From: Erysipelotrichaceae bacterium
GTDB lineage: Bacteria > Bacillota_I > Bacilli_A > Erysipelotrichales > Erysipelotrichaceae
Length of the DNA: 12,031 nt
Assembly: GCA_017418585.1 (NCBI GenBank)
Contig: JAFONG010000122.1
Span: 1 to 12,031, forward strand
Direction: 5' to 3'
Shown: one piece after another, positions 1 to 6,436 of the stretch
Layout of the letters: the number at the start of each line of letters is the position of its first letter
How positions within the stretch are numbered: position 1 is the stretch's first letter
Notes under the pieces: model-generated
The model's input: only the letters and a program-made list of their open reading frames with translations
Database searches by the model: none
Told to the model about the DNA's origin: nothing
Translations under genes and position numbers: made by a program

Positions 1-480
1 CTCTTTCAGCTCGCTGTAATACCAGTAATGCATCAGGGGATCTTTCTGGTTGAAAGCGTTCCAGAACTCCTCGCCCCGATCCAGCAGTCCCAGATGGAAA
101 CTTCTCAGATTCGATACCTTGTCGGCCAGACATACCATTTTTGCTCCGACATCATCGATCTGACGGATCGTATCGATCGTTTCCTGTTTACGATCCTTCC
201 AGGTAGCGGCCTTGTTTTTCTGACCGCGCTTGTCTTCGGATTCATAGGCAACCAGTCTGGCGACATGTTCGCCGAATTCTCTTGTGATATCTTCGATCGT
301 CGCATCGGTATCTTCTACCGTATCGTGCAGAACGGCAGCACACAGAACATCGTCATCCAGGGTCATCAGCGAGACTAGATTCAGCACTTCCAGAGGATGG
401 AAGATGTAAGGCTGGCCGTTTCCCTTGCGGACCATGCCCTTGTGGACCAGTGCCGCAAATCTAATCGCCTGATCTATCAT
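1..480 (-). CDS. HD-domain hydrolase of the SpoT/MESH1 (p)ppGpp hydrolase type, 3' end off the window
   Basis: Reading leftward from ATG at 480, 160 codons are open to the window edge, so the C-terminus is missing. The metal-binding pattern of SpoT/MESH1-type HD hydrolases is visible: His28 in FHPLEV, His52-Asp53 in LHDTVEDT with the following Glu56-Asp57 pair, and Asp120 in LADKVSNLR. In that family these residues bind Mn2+ and act on the 3'-pyrophosphate of (p)ppGpp. MESH1-like proteins are about 180 residues, so little may be missing; a long bifunctional Rel is not excluded because synthetase and TGS domains would lie off the window. The start overlaps the stop of the upstream phosphatase-kinase gene as ATGA (477-480), and a purine-rich AAAAGGA lies at 491-497, so translational coupling is likely. 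The substrate is inferred from motifs; another nucleotide pyrophosphate is possible. Confidence 0.88.
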   Translation of the reverse strand, partial: MIDQAIRFAALVHKGMVRKGNGQPYIFHPLEVLNLVSLMTLDDDVLCAAVLHDTVEDTDATIEDITREFGEHVARLVAYESEDKRGQKNKAATWKDRKQETIDTIRQIDDVGAKMVCLADKVSNLRSFHLGLLDRGEEFWNAFNQKDPLMHYWYYSELKE

Positions 481-2366
481 TTTCTTATTTTCCTTTTCAT
501 CGTGAAGATGTTCTGACCGTTTCTTCTCTCGTAATGGCATTCATCCATCGACTGCTTCACCATGAAAATGCCCAGACCTCCGACTTCCCTTTCTTCAATG
601 GAAGCCTTGACGTTAGGGTCTTCTTTTTCAAGAGGATTAAACGGTATGCCGCTGTCGATCAGATAGATCTCCACTTCATCATTATCAAAACTCATGCCGA
701 TCGTAGCCTTTCCTTTCGAATCCGGATATGCATAGTGGGCGATGTTGACAAACATCTCCTCCAAAGCTACGGTGATGGCCATCGTCGATTTCATGTCGGC
801 TTCATGGGCTTCCAGACCTTCTTCTACGAAGGCCATGGCTTCATGAAGCTTTTCATCTGTCGCGTCAAATGTTCTTTCCACAGTTTCTTTATCCTTGTTT
901 TTAGGTGTATAGTCGAATGCCAGCAGAGTCAGATCGTCGAACTGCTCAGCATCCTTGACAAATGCATCGATGTCTTCCCTGACGGCTCTTAAAGCCTGCG
1001 TACAGCTGACATCCTTTCCCAGTTTCTTCAGGCAGAAGATCAGACGGTCTTCTCCATAGAGTTCCTTCTCGCTGTTGCTGGACTCGGTAGCGCCGTCCGT
1101 ATACAGGAAGATCTTGTCTCCCTTGTGTAAGGTCATGGTCTGTTCACTGAAACGGTAGCCTTCCAATCCGGCCAGGACAAATCCCGGTTTGCTGCGCAGA
1201 TACGATATTTCTCCATCCAGCATTACAACCGGAGGATTGTGGCCGGCATTGGCATAGGTCAGTTCTCCGCTGTCGATGTTCAGAACGCCCATCCAGGCTG
1301 TGACAAACAGTCCGGCTTCGTTTCCTTCGCAAAGCAGATTATTGACCTTGGAAAATACTTCGGCAGGAGACAGGCCCAGCTGAGAATGGTCCTTGATCAG
1401 GGTCTTGGCAATGACCATGAACATGGCAGCCGGGATGCCTTTTCCGGAAACGTCGGCGATCACCATGGCCAGATGCTTCTCGTCGACCATGAAGAAATCG
1501 TAGAAATCGCCGCCTACTTCCCTGGCCGGTGTCATCGTCGCATAGATATCGAAATCGTTGTATTCGGGAAATGCCGGGAAGATATTCGGAAGCATGTTCG
1601 CCTGAATGCTGCTGGCGAGATTCAGCTCGGTTGCAATCTTTTCGCTTTTCCTGGTCTCAGCCTGCTGCGAGAAGATGGCGATACGTCCTCTCTTTGAAAT
1701 TTCCACGCAGACGGAAGCGATCATCAGATACATCGCCAGTTTCGGAAGATATGCTCTCAGCAGATAGGATGTCCAGCTTCCTGAAAAATCAATCATTCCG
1801 CTTTGACGGATCGCATCCTTCAGAGAACCGCTTCCCAGCTGAAGCACGGTTCCTTCAAGGAAACGCACATAGTTCGAGTCCATCAGACCCTGTCCCATCT
1901 TGATTCCGAAATAAGAAGCAAGACCCGAAAGCAGAACCGTCAGTATCGCGGTTGAGACGCAGACCGGACGGGAATAGTAACGGATCGACATGATGATCGG
2001 ACACGTCATGATCAGCGGTACGGCATAGGTCATCGCCGACTCGATCCTGGCGCAGACGATCGTATAGGTCAGCAGCATCAAGATTTTCAGCCACTTTTTC
2101 CTGCCCTTGAAGTAATAGCAGAGACCCGCCGGAATCAGCAGTTCTCCGATCGAAGCCAGAGAAATCCTTCTCATGAACGTCGGATCAACATCCATGATCC
2201 CGACGATATTCGCCAACCACATCAGGGCAACGACCGCAACCGTTCCAATCATGGAACTGGCGACGAAAAGGTTGGCATTGATCTCGTTTTCCCAAAGGGT
2301 ATCCGTCGTACGGATGAACTCTTCTTCGAATCTCTTGATCAGGCTTTTTTTCGCTTTAACTAACAT
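477..2366 (-). CDS. Membrane SpoIIE/RsbU-type serine phosphatase fused to an RsbW-like HATPase domain
   Basis: This 629-residue protein has three parts. Residues about 35-222 hold roughly six hydrophobic segments. A short linker leads to a PPM/SpoIIE phosphatase domain (about 245-487) with its metal-binding aspartates: Asp287 in VGGDFYD, Asp305 in ADVSGKG, Asp424 in YTDG and Asp477-Asp478 in FDDLT. Residues about 495-629 form a GHKL ATPase of the RsbW/SpoIIAB kind: N-box Glu536-Glu537...Asn541, G1 box DSGIPF (571-576) and G2 box GGLGI (596-600). In known systems the phosphatase dephosphorylates a STAS protein and the kinase phosphorylates it; here both sit in one membrane chain directly downstream of a STAS gene. 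The ATG lies four bases after the STAS stop with no well-spaced ribosome site, which suggests coupled translation. Its stop overlaps the next start. The input sensed by the membrane part is not recognisable. Confidence 0.95.
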   Translation of the reverse strand: MLVKAKKSLIKRFEEEFIRTTDTLWENEINANLFVASSMIGTVAVVALMWLANIVGIMDVDPTFMRRISLASIGELLIPAGLCYYFKGRKKWLKILMLLTYTIVCARIESAMTYAVPLIMTCPIIMSIRYYSRPVCVSTAILTVLLSGLASYFGIKMGQGLMDSNYVRFLEGTVLQLGSGSLKDAIRQSGMIDFSGSWTSYLLRAYLPKLAMYLMIASVCVEISKRGRIAIFSQQAETRKSEKIATELNLASSIQANMLPNIFPAFPEYNDFDIYATMTPAREVGGDFYDFFMVDEKHLAMVIADVSGKGIPAAMFMVIAKTLIKDHSQLGLSPAEVFSKVNNLLCEGNEAGLFVTAWMGVLNIDSGELTYANAGHNPPVVMLDGEISYLRSKPGFVLAGLEGYRFSEQTMTLHKGDKIFLYTDGATESSNSEKELYGEDRLIFCLKKLGKDVSCTQALRAVREDIDAFVKDAEQFDDLTLLAFDYTPKNKDKETVERTFDATDEKLHEAMAFVEEGLEAHEADMKSTMAITVALEEMFVNIAHYAYPDSKGKATIGMSFDNDEVEIYLIDSGIPFNPLEKEDPNVKASIEEREVGGLGIFMVKQSMDECHYERRNGQNIFTMKRKIRK

Positions 2367-2370
2367 GCCC

Positions 2371-2670
2371 TTATTCGATGGTCAGAATGTCGATAAAACC
2401 GGTAATGTCGAATACTTCCATGATTTCCGGCTTGACGTTTCTGATCGTCATTTTGCCGTTCTCGCTTAAGCTCTTCTGGGCAAACAGCAGCACTCTCAGA
2501 CCGGCAGAAGAAATGTAATCCAGCTGTTCAAAATCCATGGTCAGCTGGCTGACACCCTGTTCAAACAGTTCCTTCAGCTCTTTTTCCAGATCCGGAGCGG
2601 TCGTCGTATCAAGTCTGCCGACTAAGGCAATATCCGTTGCGTTTTCATTTACTGTTTTAATGATTTCCAT
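2371..2670 (-). CDS. STAS-domain anti-sigma factor antagonist (SpoIIAA/RsbV-like)
   Basis: The 99-residue product is a single STAS domain, the usual length for SpoIIAA or RsbV. The phosphorylation loop is present as DYISSAGLR (51-59), where Ser54 or Ser55 would be the phosphate acceptor for an RsbW-type kinase. In known partner switches the unphosphorylated form captures the kinase or anti-sigma protein, and a PPM phosphatase regenerates it. A strong ribosome site AAGGAGG (2677-2683) stands six bases before the ATG, much better than those of its neighbours, which fits a stoichiometric switch protein. It lies 25 bases after the MscS gene and four bases before the phosphatase-kinase gene, so it is almost certainly in that operon. 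No sigma factor is nearby, so the final target is unknown. Confidence 0.95.
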   Translation of the reverse strand: MEIIKTVNENATDIALVGRLDTTTAPDLEKELKELFEQGVSQLTMDFEQLDYISSAGLRVLLFAQKSLSENGKMTIRNVKPEIMEVFDITGFIDILTIE

Positions 2671-2676
2671 CTTGAT

Positions 2677-2683
2677 CCTCCTT
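2677..2683 (-). promoter_or_regulatory. Strong ribosome binding site of the STAS gene
   Basis: The minus strand reads AAGGAGG six bases before the ATG at 2670, a full match to the anti-Shine-Dalgarno sequence. The genes on either side (MscS upstream, phosphatase-kinase downstream) have weak sites, so the STAS protein is probably the most strongly translated product of this operon. Confidence 0.8.
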
Positions 2684-2695
2684 GTAATATGGATT

Positions 2696-3490
2696 TTATC
2701 TATATGCCGAACTGAATTTCGGCAATAAACCGTATTCTTTGAATTTGTCGTAAGTAATATCCATCAGTTTGCTTTTGACCAGTTCCGATCTGTGTGCAGG
2801 GCATCTGTATTTGATCGTATAGATCACGCCCCGGTCGGAAATTTCCTGTATTCCTTCGTAACGGGCATCCTTGGCATAACTGGTTTCTTTCTTTAAAGCC
2901 GCGCAGATCTCTTCCAGGCACTCCGCAATCTTATGACGATCCACGTCAAACCCGAACAGGAAGTGCTGCACTCTGCTGTCCTTGATCTTCTCGACGGAAG
3001 TCATCAGCGAATTGTTTACCGTGTAGGTGGAATTGGTCTGTACCGACTGCAGCTTCGTCACTCTTGCGGAGAAGTACTTGACATCGCACTCCTCTCCGTT
3101 GTAACGGATCAGATCCCCTACCTTGTAGAAATTGTTGTTGTAGATGCTGATGCCGGCAATGATATCCTTCAGCGTATCCTGCAGGGCAAGACCGATGATG
3201 GTAGCCATGATGCCTAATCCGGCAAGTATCCTGGTGACGTTGACGCCATGCTGGTGCAGAATGCTCACGACTGCGATGATGACAACAATATACTGCAGAA
3301 TGCTGAAGATGACACCGTTAAAAGTGTTCTTATGCTGTTCATCCTTTGTCGTATAGGCGACTTTCTTGATCAGAAACTGTTTTATGACATAGAGCACCAC
3401 TATGGTTACGCCGATAATAGCAAGGCTCATCAAAAAAGGCTTTGAAGCAAAATACTTTATACCGGTCCCTAAATCCTGCGTTTCATTCAT
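2696..3490 (-). CDS. MscS-family mechanosensitive ion channel (small type)
   Basis: The 264-residue protein has hydrophobic segments near 19-40 and 59-79 and a pore-lining third helix at about 86-117, rich in Gly and Ala and ending in LQDTLKDIIAGISI, the hallmark of MscS. It is followed by the beta domain starting at NFYKVGD (120-126) and an alpha/beta C-terminal domain. MscS channels open on membrane tension and release solutes during hypo-osmotic shock. The length is close to the E. coli MscS size of about 286 residues. The ATG at 3490 is preceded only by a weak purine-rich stretch. It leads the set MscS, STAS, phosphatase-kinase, HD, being 25 bases ahead of the STAS gene, and may have its own promoter in the 74-base gap after the MATE gene. 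The pairing with a partner-switch cassette suggests an envelope or osmotic stress link, which is inference. Confidence 0.93.
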   Translation of the reverse strand: MNETQDLGTGIKYFASKPFLMSLAIIGVTIVVLYVIKQFLIKKVAYTTKDEQHKNTFNGVIFSILQYIVVIIAVVSILHQHGVNVTRILAGLGIMATIIGLALQDTLKDIIAGISIYNNNFYKVGDLIRYNGEECDVKYFSARVTKLQSVQTNSTYTVNNSLMTSVEKIKDSRVQHFLFGFDVDRHKIAECLEEICAALKKETSYAKDARYEGIQEISDRGVIYTIKYRCPAHRSELVKSKLMDITYDKFKEYGLLPKFSSAYR

Positions 3491-3519
3491 CTTTCTTACC
3501 TACATTTCTTAACATCTAT

Positions 3520-3550
3520 ATTTTACTATTAACTCTCTGTTTCTTGTCTA
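3520..3550 (-). promoter_or_regulatory. Candidate promoter before the MscS operon
   Basis: In the 74-base gap between the MATE stop (3565) and the MscS start (3490), the minus strand has TAGACA (3545-3550) as a possible -35 and TAAAAT (3520-3525) as a possible -10. The spacer is 19 bases, longer than the preferred 17. No terminator hairpin is visible in the gap, so readthrough from the MATE gene is also possible. Confidence 0.35.
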
Positions 3551-3564
3551 TTATTTCTCTTCGA

Positions 3565-5310
3565 CTAAAGCTTTATAGTCAGAATATTCATGCCGAAATT
3601 GACGTGATAGTTCATTTCTTTGGCGATCTTTGAAACCATCCTGATGCCGATATTCTTGCACGGATCCTCGGGATTGAACATCTCTACTCTGGAATTCGGA
3701 TCGAACGGCACGCAGTTGTCTCTCAGTCTCAGGGAAACTTCATCGTTCTCGATGCAGGCAAAGATATCGATCGTGTTCTCTTTCCTGTCCTTCTCGAATC
3801 CGTGCTCTACGACATTTCCCGCCATTTCTTCCATGCACAGGCCTGCCAGCATCGCTCTGCGCCTGTCGATGCCTTTGTCTTTGCAGAACGCTTCGATGTT
3901 TCTGGATACTTCCACTACCTCGGAGAGTTTTCTGACCGAGATCGAATACTTGTTTGCGGTATCGAACTCTTCCGGCAGGTTCAGCAGATCATCCACATTG
4001 ATAAGAAGTTTTTTCTTCCTGAACACGGCAGTCAGACAGAGGACGGAAAGCGTGATGATTTCCGAAATGGTGTAGCATGCCCAGATTGCCCTGATCCCAA
4101 AAAATCTTGTAAGCACGATGCAGCACAGTAGAGGCACGATGATGCAGTTGACCGGGTAGATCATGTTGCACATTCTGACTCTGCCAAGACTCTGATAGAC
4201 TCCGATCAGGATCAGAGTGAAGATATTGAAAGGCGCGCACCAGGCGTAAAAGATCAGCAGTTCTTTCGACAGACCGATAACCGAATCGTGCGCTCCGAAA
4301 AGCACGGAAATGTTTCCGGCAAACGGGTAGACGATCAGGAACTTGAACAGGCACAAAGCCAGACCTGCGATAGCCGTAATCTTCATCAGTCTCTTCAAAG
4401 ATCCCGAATCCCTTTCTCCGATAAAGACGCTTGCCAGCATGGTCAGGGTATTGCCTACCCCGATGTTAAAGGCATCCAGGAAACCGCCGAAAGAACCAAG
4501 GATGGCCAAGGCATTGACCGCATCGTTTCCTCCCACAGATGAAGCGTAGGAGTTCAGGAAGATGTTTCTGATGGAATAAAGAATGCCCGCAAGGGAAGCA
4601 GGAGATCCGTATTTCAGGATATCGACGATCATCGACTTTTCCGGTTTCTCTTTCCGGAAGGATACCAGATCCTTTCTGATCAGGAAGAAGATGATCAGTC
4701 CGGCTGCGACAAGCAGCTGGCTTAAGGAAGTAGCCGCTCCCACACCGAATATGTCTCCGTTCCATACTCTGATTACCAGCAGATCGAAGATCGCATTCAG
4801 CACAGCCAGCACGATGGTGGCAAGCAGGGAAACGCCCGATCTGTTGCACATCTGCAGGAAGGTCATCAGACACGGCAGTATCAGCATCGGAAGAATGCCC
4901 AATGCCACGCCTCTGATATAGGCAACCGTTTCCGGGATGACGCTCTGTTCCGCCCTAAGCAGAACGGCCAGAGGATTGGCAAAGAAGAAGCATATCACGG
5001 TAAAAAGGATACCCGAAACGCCAAGCAGGATCATGGATGCAGAAAAGACCTGATCGACCTTTCTGGTGTCGCCTTTACCCATGTAGTTGCCGCAAAGGAT
5101 CCCTGCGCCTGTCGATACGATGGTTGAAATGCCGCCGATGATGTTGAACAGCGGAGAAACCACTCCGGAAGCGATCATTGCCGCAGGCGAAAGGCTGTTT
5201 CCGATGATCAGACCGTTGACAAATCTGCTCAAGGATGAAGCAAGATTGACAAAGATCTGTATCGGCAGCAGTTTCAGGAACAGTTCAATCGTATTGTTTA
5301 AATCATTCAT
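3565..5310 (-). CDS. MATE-family transporter with a C-terminal RsbW-like HATPase domain
   Basis: The 581-residue protein starts with a MATE-like transporter of about 12 membrane segments (residues about 10-430), with typical features such as the early GLIIGNSLSP region and the repeated two-bundle layout. A usual MATE protein ends near 440-460. Here a soluble domain of about 130 residues follows (about 453-581) and resembles an RsbW/SpoIIAB GHKL ATPase: N-box Glu494-Glu495...Asn499, a G1-like stretch DNCVPFDP (531-538) and a G2-like stretch NIGIRMV (553-559). Cys533 stands where the G1 glycine is expected, so ATP binding or kinase activity may be altered. The coding frame is continuous, so this is a true single-chain fusion as read. 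It starts 14 bases after the QueT-like stop, with GGTGGGG as ribosome site. The transported substrate cannot be told; the ATPase domain probably regulates transport or binds a STAS partner, which is inference. Confidence 0.93.
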   Translation of the reverse strand: MNDLNNTIELFLKLLPIQIFVNLASSLSRFVNGLIIGNSLSPAAMIASGVVSPLFNIIGGISTIVSTGAGILCGNYMGKGDTRKVDQVFSASMILLGVSGILFTVICFFFANPLAVLLRAEQSVIPETVAYIRGVALGILPMLILPCLMTFLQMCNRSGVSLLATIVLAVLNAIFDLLVIRVWNGDIFGVGAATSLSQLLVAAGLIIFFLIRKDLVSFRKEKPEKSMIVDILKYGSPASLAGILYSIRNIFLNSYASSVGGNDAVNALAILGSFGGFLDAFNIGVGNTLTMLASVFIGERDSGSLKRLMKITAIAGLALCLFKFLIVYPFAGNISVLFGAHDSVIGLSKELLIFYAWCAPFNIFTLILIGVYQSLGRVRMCNMIYPVNCIIVPLLCCIVLTRFFGIRAIWACYTISEIITLSVLCLTAVFRKKKLLINVDDLLNLPEEFDTANKYSISVRKLSEVVEVSRNIEAFCKDKGIDRRRAMLAGLCMEEMAGNVVEHGFEKDRKENTIDIFACIENDEVSLRLRDNCVPFDPNSRVEMFNPEDPCKNIGIRMVSKIAKEMNYHVNFGMNILTIKL

Positions 5311-5324
5311 CTCATTAACCCCAC

Positions 5325-5795
5325 CTATTCATCATTCTCTTTGTGAAAGAAACTCTTTTCGTGTCGAAGCAGGAAATCTCCAAGCACCTCTCCCAGAAGA
5401 TAACTGCCCAGAAACTCTCCCGCCAGGATATACAGCATCATCAGATAGACCGGTATTTGAACATCATAGGCATAATGAAGCACCAGCGGGATGATCACCG
5501 CATTGGATATGGCGGTTGGAATCGGTACAAGCCAGCGGTTCTTTCGAAGAAGATAAGCCAGAAAGGCACCGATCAGTGTTGCGATACTGCCGAAGACGAT
5601 ATCGGTAATCACCGCTCCGCCCAGCAGATTTCCCAGGATGCATCCGATAAACAGACCCGGAACGGCAGCTTTTGTGAACATCGGCAGGATGCTTAAGGCT
5701 TCGGCTATTCTGACCTGAACCGGACCAAAGGAAATCGGCGCAAAGATCAGCGTCAAAGCCGCATACACAGCCGCAATGATACCCCCCCTGGGCAA
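5325..5795 (-). CDS. queT: QueT-like ECF transporter S component (queuosine precursor uptake), apparent 5' frameshift
   Basis: The open frame encodes about 156 residues, nearly all hydrophobic, with about five or six membrane segments and the QueT-family signature FGPVQVRIAEAL near its start. QueT proteins are substrate-binding S components that work with a shared EcfA-EcfA'-EcfT module, absent from this window, to import queuosine precursors. As read, the only start in this frame is a TTG at 5795 with no clear ribosome site. An ATG at 5823, 13 bases after the GNAT stop, opens a better-placed N-terminus (MNKRERLLHLAQGG) in another frame; it would join this frame exactly if the run of seven G (5782-5788) lost one base, giving 165 residues. 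The gene may therefore be frameshifted, phase-variable, started at TTG, or intact with a sequencing error. QueT is the best family match; another small ECF S component is less likely. Confidence 0.8.
   Translation of the reverse strand: MPRGGIIAAVYAALTLIFAPISFGPVQVRIAEALSILPMFTKAAVPGLFIGCILGNLLGGAVITDIVFGSIATLIGAFLAYLLRKNRWLVPIPTAISNAVIIPLVLHYAYDVQIPVYLMMLYILAGEFLGSYLLGEVLGDFLLRHEKSFFHKENDE
5782..5788 (-). other. Seven-G homopolymer at the 5' end of the QueT-like gene
   Basis: The plus strand has seven consecutive C (seven G on the coding strand). The ATG frame from 5823 enters the run and the conserved QueT frame leaves it, offset by one base. Removing one G joins the two frames seamlessly. 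Such runs are prone to polymerase slippage in cells and to indel errors in sequencing. Confidence 0.75.
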
Positions 5796-5836
5796 GATGC
5801 AGAAGTCTTTCTCTTTTGTTCATTTCTGTTCTTTCA

Positions 5837-6376
5837 TTAACGGAACCATTTGTTAACGATGACCGGTTCCTGATATCCCCAGTCTTCTTCGGCGATCGTC
5901 GTCTGAATAAAACCGTTTTTCTCCAGAACGCGTCTTGAAGCCATGTTTTCGACCATGGTACTGGCGGTGATGATCTCGATTTCCGTAGAAGAATACAGAT
6001 AATCTACCATCAAAGCAACTGTCCTTGAGGCAATTCCCTTTCCCCAGTATTCCTCCAGCAGGCGATAACCGATGCTGATCTTATGAATGTAATCCTTGAA
6101 ACCGTAGAATTCCGCCAGACCGCACAGCTCATCCTTGTCTTTCAGACATATCCCAAGGATCAGCGATTCCTTATTCAGGTACAGATCGTCATACAGTTCG
6201 GCTATCATCCTGTGCATGTCCTGATACTGTCTTTCAAAAAGATAAGTCGGCAGATAACGGTATATTCTATCGTTGTTTACCAGTGATTCCAATGCCTGCG
6301 CGTCGGAATCAATGATTTTTCTTAATCGGATCCTTTCATCTTCCAGAACAGGGATCTCGCTGAACATCGATTGCAT
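5837..6376 (-). CDS. GNAT-family N-acetyltransferase (RimJ/RimL-like)
   Basis: The 179-residue protein matches the RimJ/RimL branch of GNAT acetyltransferases. It has an N-terminal strand with RIRLRKIIDSDA, a central strand and helix with the acetyl-CoA pyrophosphate loop in IGYRLLEEYWGKGIA (about 102-116), and a C-terminal segment with SRRVLEKNGF, typical where these enzymes bind CoA. They transfer acetyl groups to protein N-termini or small amines; the substrate here cannot be told. Two close starts exist, ATG 6376 and ATG 6367; a GGAG-containing stretch lies about 14 bases before the first, a little far, so the start is uncertain by three codons. It is 60 bases downstream of the HAD gene without a visible terminator, and 13 bases ahead of the ATG of the QueT-like gene. 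Confidence 0.9.
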   Translation of the reverse strand: MQSMFSEIPVLEDERIRLRKIIDSDAQALESLVNNDRIYRYLPTYLFERQYQDMHRMIAELYDDLYLNKESLILGICLKDKDELCGLAEFYGFKDYIHKISIGYRLLEEYWGKGIASRTVALMVDYLYSSTEIEIITASTMVENMASRRVLEKNGFIQTTIAEEDWGYQEPVIVNKWFR

Positions 6377-6436
6377 TGTCTGATCGGTCTCTCCTCTGTC
6401 ATGTGTTTCTAGTCAATATTCTGTTTATTCGCTTAT

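Noticed and set aside
534..992. Plus-strand open frame of 152 codons opposite the phosphatase-kinase gene
   Set aside because: It is antisense to conserved ATPase and phosphatase motifs, is His/Phe/Arg-rich and lacks any family pattern.
1239..1903. Plus-strand open frames inside the phosphatase-kinase gene
   Set aside because: They overlap each other and the conserved phosphatase motifs on the other strand; no ribosome site or domain was seen.
3491..3564. Terminator between the MATE and MscS genes
   Set aside because: The gap is AT-rich but has no stem of useful length followed by a T run on the minus strand.
5464..5823. Minus-strand frame of 119 codons from ATG 5823 as a separate gene
   Set aside because: Only its first 14 codons look real (the N-terminus of the QueT-like protein); after the G7 run it is out of frame with the conserved membrane protein.
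5796..5836. preQ1 riboswitch before the QueT-like gene
   Set aside because: Only 13 bases separate the GNAT stop from the ATG at 5823, with no hairpin and A-rich tail pattern; the upstream sequence is coding.
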